A DNA stretch of 5,411 nt from Anaeroplasmataceae bacterium (GTDB lineage: Bacteria; Bacillota_I; Bacilli_A; Acholeplasmatales; Anaeroplasmataceae). The stretch spans positions 1 to 5,411 of the forward strand of contig JAIDMV010000099.1 of the NCBI GenBank assembly GCA_029050385.1, written 5' to 3'. The notes under the pieces were generated by a model. It was given only the letters and a program-made list of their open reading frames with translations. It did no database searches and was not told where the DNA came from. Shown here piece by piece: positions 1 to 5,411 of the stretch (its first letter is position 1; every line of letters begins with the position of its first letter). Both the position numbers and the translations under genes were made by a program.

Positions 1-6
1 TAACAT

Positions 7-2046
7 ATGAGTGAGAAAACAATCCGCAATGTAGCTGTTTTAGGACATCAAGGAAGTGGTAAAACTTCTTTAGTAGAGGCTCTATATTCTGTAGCAGCTG
101 AACGGCCAAAAGGCAGTGTAGAAAGGAAAAACACAGTAAGTGATTATTTGGCAGAAGAACAAAACAGATTAGGCTCTGTAAGACTATCTGTTGTTCCTGT
201 AGATACAGAAAATTGTACAATCAATTTAATTGATATCCCTGGTAATGATGATTTTATAGGAGAAGCCATCTCTGCAGTGCATGTAGTGAAAGGTGCAATT
301 TTAGTTATGGATGCTTCTAGCGGAGTAGAAGTTGAAACAATTAAGCATTGGAATCTTTTAAGAAAAAAGAATATTCCTACCATCATATTCGTAAATAAAA
401 TGGATAAAGAAAATGTTATTTTTGATCATATTTTATCAGAGATTCGTGAAAAGCTTGGGAAAAATGCCATACCATTTTGTTATCCAATGGGACATAATGA
501 TGATTTTGATGGTTTTGTGAATGTAGTTACTTTAAAGGCCAGAAAATATAATGGTCATGATTGTGAGGATGCAGAAATCTACGATGATAAGAAATTAAAG
601 GTTTTTGAGTTGAACAATATGATGGTTGAGGCTGTTGCACAAACATCAGAAGAACTATTAGATAAATTTTTTATGGGTGAAGCTCTAACTCAAGAAGAAA
701 TTCAAAAGGGTTTGCGTTCTGGTGTACTTGCAGGTGAATTGATTCCTGTTTTAGTAGGCTGTGCAACCAAAAATATAGGTATCCATACCACACTAAAAAT
801 GCTAGAAGATTATTTACCAAATCCATCAGATTTAAATCCAATCATTGGTTATGATGCTTCATCAAATGAAGTACCTCGTAAAACATTAAATGATGAGCCT
901 TTTTCAGCATTTGTCTTTAAGACGTATGTAGATTCTTATTCTGGGACAACAAGCATTTTTAAAGTAAATTCAGGAGTTTTAACAGCTGGTGATGAGGTCT
1001 TAATTTCAAATACAAATAAGACTTTTACTGCAGGTCAGCTCTTTAAAATTTGTGGAAATAAACAAACTGCTGTTCGTAAACTGATGGCAGGAGAAATTGG
1101 TGTAATCAATAAAATAGAAGGTTTAGAGACTTCTATGACTCTTTGTTCTCCTAAAAATTTTATCAAGTATCCAGAAATTGAATTCCCTGGTGCAGTTTAT
1201 TTTAAATCCTTAGAAGCAAAGAGTAAAAGCGATGTAGATAAGCTAGGCAGTGTTTTAGCGAAGATGATGCTAGAAGATAAGTCCTTAGAGGTAAGAAGAA
1301 ATATTGAAACCAATCAGCTTCTTTTAGGTACTTTAGGGGTAGGGCATTTGACCTACATATTAGAACGTATGAAAAATGCATATAAGCTAGACGTTTCAAC
1401 CAGTGAATACAAAGTGGTATACCGTGAAACAATTAAAACTTCAGCTCATGGTACAGGAAGATATATTAAACAAAGTGGTGGTTCAGGCTTTTATGGAGTT
1501 GTAGAAATGGATTTTTCACCAGCTAAGGAAAATACATTTACAGAAGAAGTATTTGGCGGTACGGTTCCTAAAAACTATTTTCCAGCAGTGGAAAAAGGAT
1601 TTAATGAGGCTTGTGAAAAAGGTCTTTTAGCAGGATTTCCAGTAATAGGAATTCATGCTTGCTTAAAGGATGGAAAATACCATGCAGTAGATTCTAATGA
1701 ACTATCCTTTAAGATGGCTTCTATCCTAGCTTTTAAGGATGCCTATTTAAAATGTAAACCAGTTATCTTAGAACCTATTCTACAGGTAACTATAACAGTT
1801 CACAGTGATGATGTGGGAACCATTCTTTCTGATTTAAATTCTAGAAGAGGAAGAATTACAGGAATGGAGATTAATTCTGTGAAGGATCAAAAAATAACGG
1901 CTTTAGTTCCTGAACGTGAAATCTTAGAATATGTAAATGATTTAAAATCAATGACTCAAGGAAGTGGTTATTTCTATCAGCAATTTTTTAACTATGAAGA
2001 AGCGCCAAACCACATTCAAGAAAAAATATTAAAAGAGACACAATAA
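7..2046 (+). CDS. Elongation factor G-like protein (EF-G paralogue, translational GTPase family)
   Basis: This 679-residue protein has the full EF-G domain order, slightly shorter than the roughly 690-700 of canonical EF-G. The G domain carries a P-loop GHQGSGKT (13-20), a G3 motif DIPGN (76-80), NKMD (130-133) and GCA in place of the G5 GSA (251-253). Domain II is about 297-375 and domain III about 394-470. Domain IV includes GGSGFYG (491-497) and the tip segment YHAVDSNELSFK (558-569). Domain V runs to about 665 and includes LNSRRGRITGME. Canonical EF-G drives ribosomal translocation. Here the catalytic His of DTPGH is Asn80 and switch I lacks the ERGIT motif, so GTP hydrolysis may be weak or absent. 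An in-frame TAA at 1-3 fixes the ATG start; its ribosome binding site lies outside the window. The gene is monocistronic at its 3' end, closed by a terminator. It is not a typical Tet(M)-type ribosomal protection protein. Assignment to the EF-G family is secure; the cellular role is inferred. Confidence 0.93.
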   Translation: MSEKTIRNVAVLGHQGSGKTSLVEALYSVAAERPKGSVERKNTVSDYLAEEQNRLGSVRLSVVPVDTENCTINLIDIPGNDDFIGEAISAVHVVKGAILVMDASSGVEVETIKHWNLLRKKNIPTIIFVNKMDKENVIFDHILSEIREKLGKNAIPFCYPMGHNDDFDGFVNVVTLKARKYNGHDCEDAEIYDDKKLKVFELNNMMVEAVAQTSEELLDKFFMGEALTQEEIQKGLRSGVLAGELIPVLVGCATKNIGIHTTLKMLEDYLPNPSDLNPIIGYDASSNEVPRKTLNDEPFSAFVFKTYVDSYSGTTSIFKVNSGVLTAGDEVLISNTNKTFTAGQLFKICGNKQTAVRKLMAGEIGVINKIEGLETSMTLCSPKNFIKYPEIEFPGAVYFKSLEAKSKSDVDKLGSVLAKMMLEDKSLEVRRNIETNQLLLGTLGVGHLTYILERMKNAYKLDVSTSEYKVVYRETIKTSAHGTGRYIKQSGGSGFYGVVEMDFSPAKENTFTEEVFGGTVPKNYFPAVEKGFNEACEKGLLAGFPVIGIHACLKDGKYHAVDSNELSFKMASILAFKDAYLKCKPVILEPILQVTITVHSDDVGTILSDLNSRRGRITGMEINSVKDQKITALVPEREILEYVNDLKSMTQGSGYFYQQFFNYEEAPNHIQEKILKETQ

Positions 2047-2055
2047 GGTATTTTT

Positions 2056-2094
2056 AAAGGGACACTTTTCTTTATACTTAAGTGTCCTTTTCTT
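2056..2094 (+). terminator. Intrinsic terminator after the EF-G-like gene
   Basis: A 12-bp stem pairs 2056-2067 with 2080-2091, with one G-U wobble at 2059/2088. It encloses a 12-nt loop and runs into a T-rich tract (about 2088-2094). It begins 10 nt after the stop codon, so it should separate this gene from the downstream operon. Confidence 0.85.
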
Positions 2095-2121
2095 GTATAT
2101 CCTAAATTTTTTTGATATACT
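2093..2121 (+). promoter_or_regulatory. Predicted sigma-A extended -10 promoter for the DUF362-bsh operon
   Basis: An extended -10 element, TGATATACT, occupies 2113-2121, with the hexamer TATACT at 2116-2121 (five of six consensus bases). A weak -35, TTGTAT at 2093-2098, sits 17 bp upstream, and the TG dinucleotide would compensate for it. Transcription would begin near 2128, giving a leader of about 20 nt that contains AAGGAGG (2134-2140), seven bases before the ATG. The -35 overlaps the T-tract of the preceding terminator. No operator or riboswitch is visible in so short a leader. Confidence 0.65.
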
Positions 2122-2147
2122 ATTTATATTATTAAGGAGGCACATTT

Positions 2148-3026
2148 ATGAAATCAAAAGTATATTTTACAAGAAGAACAGATTGCGATGGACTTTTAGA
2201 ATTATATAAGGCATTAGGCTTTACATTAAAGGGAAATGTTGCAGTTAAACTCCATTCAGGTGAAAAGGGAAATCAGAACTTTGTGAAGCCTGAATTTGTA
2301 CGTCCAATCATTGAGCATGTCGGTGGTACTGTAGTTGAATGTAATACGGCTTATGAAGGGGCAAGAAACACAACAGATAAGCATCTTGAGTTGATGAAAT
2401 ATCATGGTTGGACAAAATATTTTAGAGTAGATATTTTAGATGCAAAAGAAGATTTAGAACTTGCAATTCCAAAGGGGAAAACCATCCAAAAGAATCTTGT
2501 AGGGAAAGATATTACAAAGTATGATTCAATGCTTGTATTATCCCATTTTAAGGGACATCCTATGGGGGGCTTTGGAGGAGCAATCAAGCAATTATCCATC
2601 GGATGTGCTTCCTCAGCAGGTAAGGCATATATTCATTCAGCAGGTATTACAACAGATCAAACAAAGCTTTGGGATAATGTAGCTAAGCAAGATGCCTTTT
2701 TAGAATCTATGGCAGATGCTGCCTTATCCGTAGTAGATTTTTTCAAAGGAAATGTTGTATATATTAATATGCTTGTGAATCTATCTGTAGACTGTGATTG
2801 TTGTGCAGTTGCAGAAGATCCTTGTATGCAGGATATTGGAATGATGATTTCTTTAGATCCTCTTGCAATAGATCAGGCTTCTATTGATATGGTATATCAA
2901 TCAAAGGATAGAGGAAGAGATCATTTTGTTGCCAGAGTTGAGCGTCAGCATGGTCTACATACCCTTGAAGCTGCAGAAGAAATCGGCTTAGGCTCAAGGG
3001 AATATGATTTGATTACAATTGATTAG
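2148..3026 (+). CDS. DUF362 domain-containing protein, short form without ferredoxin domain
   Basis: This 292-residue protein is recognised as DUF362 from three blocks: an N-terminal segment GNVAVKLHSGEKGN (29-42), a central block SHFKGHPMGGFGGAIKQLS (132-150) followed by GCASSAGK, and a C-terminal block NLSVDCDCC (211-219) then DIGMMISLDPLAIDQASID (229-247). Longer members of roughly 370 residues carry a two-[4Fe-4S] ferredoxin insert between the second and third blocks. Here only about 50 residues (160-210) lie there, with no CxxCxxC pattern, so this is the short form. The clustered Cys216, Cys218, Cys219 and Cys226 with nearby Asp residues could bind a metal or cluster; that is inference. 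No signal peptide or membrane helix is seen, so it is probably cytosolic. The start is supported by a strong AAGGAGG seven bases upstream. It is the first gene of a likely operon with bsh, 58 bp ahead of it with no terminator between. The reaction is unknown and I assign none. Confidence 0.88.
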   Translation: MKSKVYFTRRTDCDGLLELYKALGFTLKGNVAVKLHSGEKGNQNFVKPEFVRPIIEHVGGTVVECNTAYEGARNTTDKHLELMKYHGWTKYFRVDILDAKEDLELAIPKGKTIQKNLVGKDITKYDSMLVLSHFKGHPMGGFGGAIKQLSIGCASSAGKAYIHSAGITTDQTKLWDNVAKQDAFLESMADAALSVVDFFKGNVVYINMLVNLSVDCDCCAVAEDPCMQDIGMMISLDPLAIDQASIDMVYQSKDRGRDHFVARVERQHGLHTLEAAEEIGLGSREYDLITID

Positions 3027-3029
3027 AGA

Positions 3030-3060
3030 TAAATCATTATAAAAAATTATATTTGATTTA
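3030..3060 (+). other. A/T-rich intergenic hairpin upstream of the bile salt hydrolase gene
   Basis: TAAATCA (3030-3036) pairs with TGATTTA (3054-3060). Inside it TATAA (3038-3042) pairs with TTATA (3047-3051) around an AAAA loop, giving 12 bp interrupted by a small internal loop. It is followed by A-rich sequence rather than a T-tract, so it is not an intrinsic terminator. It ends 12 nt before the GGAAG ribosome binding site. It could be an mRNA processing or stability element or an operator, or simply chance in A/T-rich DNA. Confidence 0.35.
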
Positions 3061-3084
3061 AACTATAAAAAAGGAAGCGATAAT

Positions 3085-4041
3085 ATGTGTACTGCTGTCA
3101 GCTACAAAACAAAGGATTTCTATTTTGGAAGAACGTTAGATTATGATTATTCCTATCATGAGGAAGTAGTCATAACTCCAAGGGGATATACTTTTGATTG
3201 GAAGAGTAAATATGCAATTATAGGTATGGCTTATGTTCAAAATGATTATCCTCTTTATTATGATGCTTGTAATGAAAAAGGTCTTGCAATGGCAGGATTA
3301 AACTTTGTTGGGAATGCAGTCTATTTTGAAGAACAAGCGGATAAAATGAATGTTGCTCAGTATGAGTTTATTCCTTATATTTTATCTACCTGTGCTACAG
3401 TGAAAGAAGCAAGAAAACTTCTTAAAGATATGAATATCACGAATAAGAGTTTCTCCAAAGCCTTGCCTGCATCTCAGCTTCATTTCATTTTAGCAGATGA
3501 TAAAGAAGCCATTACCATTGAATCTGTTGCAGATGGATTAAAGGTTTATGATAATCCTGTAGGTGTTTTAACGAATAACCCACCTTTCCCATTTCAGTTA
3601 TTGGAACTCAATCGCTATATGGCCTTAACTCCTGAAACACCTGAATCTACCTTTTGTAAAGAACTCCAGTTTAAGCCTTATAGTAGAGGAATGGGAGCCA
3701 TTGGTTTACCAGGAGATTTATCCTCAACCTCAAGGTTTGTAAGAGCCGCTTTTGTAAAATTGAATTCTAAATCTCTTGAAACAGAAGAGTCTAGTGTTAG
3801 TCAGTTTTTTCATATTCTAGGTTCAGTAGATCAGCAAAGAGGCTGCTGTATATTAGAAAACGAATCCTATGAGATAACCATTTATACATCTTGTATGAAT
3901 ACAACCAAAGGAATCTATTATTACACTACTTATGATAATCATCAAATCACTGCGGTGTATTTGCATCATGAAAATTTAAATGAGGATAAACTGATTCGTT
4001 ATCCTTTAATTCTTTCTCAAAGAATCTGTAATCAAAATTAA
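3085..4041 (+). CDS. bsh: Bile salt hydrolase (choloylglycine hydrolase family, Ntn-hydrolase)
   Basis: This 318-residue enzyme should hydrolyse the amide bond of glycine- or taurine-conjugated bile acids (EC 3.5.1.24). It begins Met-Cys, so removal of Met exposes the Cys2 nucleophile typical of N-terminal nucleophile hydrolases. The other catalytic residues are present: Arg16 and Asp19 (FGRTLDYDYS), Asn73 (AGLNF), Asn164 (VLTNNP) and Arg217 (TSRFVRAAF). Asn73 is the bile-salt-hydrolase state; penicillin V acylases usually have Tyr there. Length matches the family (about 315-330), with a slightly shortened loop near residues 33-42. No signal peptide is seen, so the enzyme is probably cytosolic, as in other Gram-positive homologues. 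The selectivity-loop region reads YSRGMG (199-204), the Lactobacillus-like form rather than the GQGTG form of the Clostridium perfringens enzyme. The start is fixed by Cys2 and by AAGGAAG at 3071-3077. It is probably co-transcribed with the DUF362 gene upstream and the membrane-protein gene 21 bp downstream. Substrate preference is inferred. Confidence 0.93.
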   Translation: MCTAVSYKTKDFYFGRTLDYDYSYHEEVVITPRGYTFDWKSKYAIIGMAYVQNDYPLYYDACNEKGLAMAGLNFVGNAVYFEEQADKMNVAQYEFIPYILSTCATVKEARKLLKDMNITNKSFSKALPASQLHFILADDKEAITIESVADGLKVYDNPVGVLTNNPPFPFQLLELNRYMALTPETPESTFCKELQFKPYSRGMGAIGLPGDLSSTSRFVRAAFVKLNSKSLETEESSVSQFFHILGSVDQQRGCCILENESYEITIYTSCMNTTKGIYYYTTYDNHQITAVYLHHENLNEDKLIRYPLILSQRICNQN

Positions 4042-4062
4042 TTTAGTAGGAGTAAAAGCAGT

Positions 4063-4644
4063 ATGAATAAGTTATCTTTACATAAGACTCAGGAATGGAC
4101 AAGAGAAATTTTAAAGGATTATTTTATTGTTGATGGAAATACTTTAACTGCAGAATTGTATTATGATACCTTTGCAGAGTTGATTGACCAGAATATGGGC
4201 AATGATAAAGTAGAAAAACTTAACGAAATACTCTTTGATAAAATCAATGAGATTTTAACCTTAGTTCCTAGAAAATATCAAATTCATTTTTTGATACATA
4301 TTAGAGACTTAGGAGAGTATGAATTTGAAGAAGTAGAACGAATCTTAAAACAAAATCTAATGCTAAAAATCTATGGATTTACATTAGAAAGAAAAAGAAG
4401 ACATATCACAAGTCTTTCTTTACTTTTTGGTGGTGTTCTTTTATTATTGGCAAGCTATTTCTTAAGTCGTTTAGAATGGCCACAGATTATTTTTGATGTG
4501 ATTAATATTAGTGGTACACTTCTTGTATGGGAAGCGGCAGATGTCAGTTTGATAGAGCGTAATGAAGAGATTAAAAAAGTAAAACAATATGTTACAAAGT
4601 TTAAAGATATTCGTCTTGTTCAAGATGAGCCAAAAAAAGAATAA
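4063..4644 (+). CDS. Uncharacterised protein with C-terminal two-helix membrane hairpin
   Basis: I do not recognise this 193-residue protein and assign no function. Residues 1-107 look soluble, mostly helical and acidic, with LVPRKYQIHFLIHIRDLGEYEFEEVERIL (67-95) as a notable segment. A basic patch ERKRRH (109-114) precedes a clear transmembrane helix at about 116-135. A second, more amphipathic hydrophobic stretch (about 140-163) is followed by a charged tail ending in EPKKE. The positive-inside rule suggests that both ends are cytosolic with a short external loop. There is no signal peptide and no Cys residue. The start is supported by TAGGAG (4047-4052), ten bases upstream. It lies 21 bp behind bsh with no terminator between, so it is probably the last gene of the same operon, and it is closed by the hairpin at 4647-4683. 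A membrane anchor, sensor or transporter accessory role is possible, but nothing in the sequence decides this. Confidence 0.8.
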   Translation: MNKLSLHKTQEWTREILKDYFIVDGNTLTAELYYDTFAELIDQNMGNDKVEKLNEILFDKINEILTLVPRKYQIHFLIHIRDLGEYEFEEVERILKQNLMLKIYGFTLERKRRHITSLSLLFGGVLLLLASYFLSRLEWPQIIFDVINISGTLLVWEAADVSLIERNEEIKKVKQYVTKFKDIRLVQDEPKKE

Positions 4645-4646
4645 AT

Positions 4647-4683
4647 AAAAAACTGTGAATTTCTAAAACATTCACAGTTTTTT
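4647..4683. terminator. Bidirectional intrinsic terminator between convergent genes
   Basis: A perfect 14-bp stem pairs 4647-4660 with 4670-4683 around a 9-nt loop. The right arm ends in TTTTTT for rightward transcripts. The left arm begins AAAAAA, giving a T-tract for leftward transcripts. It lies 2 nt after the stop of the upstream (+) gene and 8 nt beyond the stop of the (-) zincin gene, so it can end both. Confidence 0.92.
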
Positions 4684-4691
4684 CATGAAAA

Positions 4692-5294
4692 TTAATTTTC
4701 TATTTTCTGATATAAAAATTGTTCTGGACCTGTGTCCTTCATAAGAAGGGTTTTATCTTTATATTTAAATAAAAATAAAGTAAACATATACAAATCTCCG
4801 ATACATCCACCTACATGAATAGAAAACAGAAGAGACATCAGAAGAAATAAAGTACCATCCAAAAAGTAAAACCAATTCACTAAACCACCAAATAAAAGAC
4901 TAAATACTGCAAATGGTGCTATTAGTGCTATCATAGAAGCTTTACGATATACATAAATATTAGGTACTCCACAATACGCACAGCTCCAGCTGATACCAAA
5001 GGTAAGCTTCTGTTTGGTAAGAGCTTTATAAGCTATACCATGAACTAGCTCATGTAGCACCATATAAAGTATCATAGCTACTGCCAGTCCTAATAAATAT
5101 AGTGAAGTTCGATAGGAAAATTCAAATTCAAACTTCTTTGTACAGAAGTAGATTGGTAAGAGAATAGCTAGTGGTATTAGTGTTAATATTAAAGAAAATA
5201 AAGTGAGTATTAAACCAGTTTTTTTATCTTTGGCATCAATATGGAAAATCTCATTATAGCCTTCTGGTAATATTTCTTCGTAATTTTTTGACAT
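4692..5294 (-). CDS. DUF3267-type putative zincin metallopeptidase, membrane protein
   Basis: This 200-residue integral membrane protein carries the zinc-protease motif HELVH (residues 81-85) within a hydrophobic helix, followed by GIAYKAL. Hydrophobic segments lie at about 27-49, 64-86, 119-140 and 147-177. Between the second and third is a polar segment with Cys105 and Cys108 (CAYCGVP), where DUF3267 proteins have a conserved Cys-x-x-Pro-like stretch. GGCIGD ends in Asp167, a candidate third zinc ligand by analogy with intramembrane zinc proteases; that is inference. No substrate is known. A GTG start at 5303 would add three residues, but I chose the ATG at 5294: the Shine-Dalgarno GAGGTGA (5306-5300) overlaps that GTG and is correctly spaced for the ATG. 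The gene converges on the bsh operon, shares its terminator and has its own strong promoter, so it is probably an independent unit. Family assignment is likely; protease activity is not shown. Confidence 0.85.
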   Translation of the reverse strand: MSKNYEEILPEGYNEIFHIDAKDKKTGLILTLFSLILTLIPLAILLPIYFCTKKFEFEFSYRTSLYLLGLAVAMILYMVLHELVHGIAYKALTKQKLTFGISWSCAYCGVPNIYVYRKASMIALIAPFAVFSLLFGGLVNWFYFLDGTLFLLMSLLFSIHVGGCIGDLYMFTLFLFKYKDKTLLMKDTGPEQFLYQKIEN

Positions 5295-5299
5295 AAAAT

Positions 5300-5306
5300 T
5301 CACCTC
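5300..5306 (-). promoter_or_regulatory. Ribosome binding site that decides the zincin start
   Basis: On the minus strand GAGGTGA matches the anti-Shine-Dalgarno sequence and ends five bases before the ATG at 5294. The alternative GTG start at 5303 lies inside this site and has no ribosome binding site of its own. Confidence 0.8.
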
Positions 5307-5314
5307 ATATTATT

Positions 5315-5343
5315 ATTTTATAATAAGTAACAATCTTTGTCAA
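5315..5343 (-). promoter_or_regulatory. Near-consensus sigma-A promoter for the zincin gene
   Basis: On the minus strand a perfect -35 TTGACA (5343-5338) is followed after exactly 17 bp by TAAAAT (5320-5315), five of six -10 consensus bases. Transcription would start near 5308, giving a leader of only about 14 nt with the Shine-Dalgarno almost at its 5' end. That leaves no room for a leader riboswitch or attenuator and also argues against the GTG start at 5303. Confidence 0.85.
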
Positions 5344-5396
5344 ATTTCTGTAAAATTATTGTATTCATGCTTGTAGTATTACCAACGTATATAGGC

Positions 5397-5405
5397 ATTA
5401 TACCA
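5397..5405 (-). promoter_or_regulatory. Possible second leftward extended -10 element at the window edge
   Basis: The minus strand reads TGGTATAAT, a perfect extended -10, about 90 bp upstream of the zincin -10. Any -35 would lie beyond the window, so this could be a second, upstream promoter or a chance match in A/T-rich DNA. The surrounding bases 5344-5411 contain no gene that I can support. Confidence 0.3.
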
Positions 5406-5411
5406 AAAAAA

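Noticed and set aside
144..386. Minus-strand open frame inside the EF-G-like gene
   Set aside because: It lies wholly within the conserved G-domain coding sequence and its translation shows no recognisable domain.
1202..1432. Minus-strand open frame inside the EF-G-like gene
   Set aside because: It is antisense to the conserved EF-G domain III region and has no recognisable product.
7..2046. Tet(M)-type ribosomal protection (tetracycline resistance) protein
   Set aside because: The domain IV and V motifs match EF-G and EF-G2 more closely, the length is above the roughly 640 of Tet(M), and the DTPGH motif is altered to DIPGN.
2402..2599. Minus-strand open frame inside the DUF362 gene
   Set aside because: It is antisense to the most conserved block of DUF362, so it is an overlap by chance.
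3013..3069. Separate promoter for bsh, using TATAAA at 3038-3043 or 3064-3069
   Set aside because: No acceptable -35 lies at the right distance, and the second element would place the transcript start at the ribosome binding site. TATAAA is expected by chance in such A/T-rich sequence.
3085..4041. Penicillin V acylase instead of bile salt hydrolase
   Set aside because: Asn73 in AGLNF and the VLTNNP segment match bile salt hydrolases; the acylases usually have Tyr at the first site. A minor acylase side activity cannot be excluded.

Overview
The window is A+T-rich bacterial DNA with short intergenic gaps, AGGAGG-type ribosome binding sites, sigma-A-like promoters and intrinsic terminators. 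This fits a low-G+C Bacillota. A bile salt hydrolase of the Lactobacillus/Enterococcus/Clostridium type points to an inhabitant of an animal gut. The genus cannot be read from the sequence. An Erysipelotrichia-like or related gut commensal is plausible but is only a guess. No rRNA, tRNA, CRISPR array, insertion sequence or phage gene is visible.

Layout from left to right. (1) Positions 7-2046 (+) encode a complete elongation factor G paralogue. The EF-G fold is intact, but several GTPase motifs are altered, including Asn where the catalytic His should be. An intrinsic terminator follows. (2) An extended -10 promoter at about 2093-2121 starts an apparent three-gene operon with no internal terminator. 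Its genes are a short DUF362 protein lacking the usual ferredoxin insert (2148-3026), a bile salt hydrolase with all catalytic residues (3085-4041), and an unrecognised protein with a two-helix membrane hairpin (4063-4644). An A/T-rich hairpin lies just upstream of the hydrolase ribosome binding site. (3) A 14-bp perfect hairpin with T-tracts on both strands ends the operon and also the converging gene. (4) Positions 4692-5294 (-) encode a small multi-pass membrane protein of the DUF3267 putative zincin type, driven by a near-consensus promoter with a very short leader. The last ~65 bases hold no gene, only a possible further leftward -10 element.

How the genes work together: the bile salt hydrolase would remove glycine or taurine from conjugated bile acids. 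The DUF362 protein and the small membrane protein are probably made from the same mRNA, but the sequence does not reveal what they contribute. The EF-G paralogue and the zincin are separate transcription units. I see no clear new defence or mobile system. The points most worth following up are the EF-G paralogue with altered GTPase motifs, the substrate-loop motif of the hydrolase, and the two uncharacterised operon partners.
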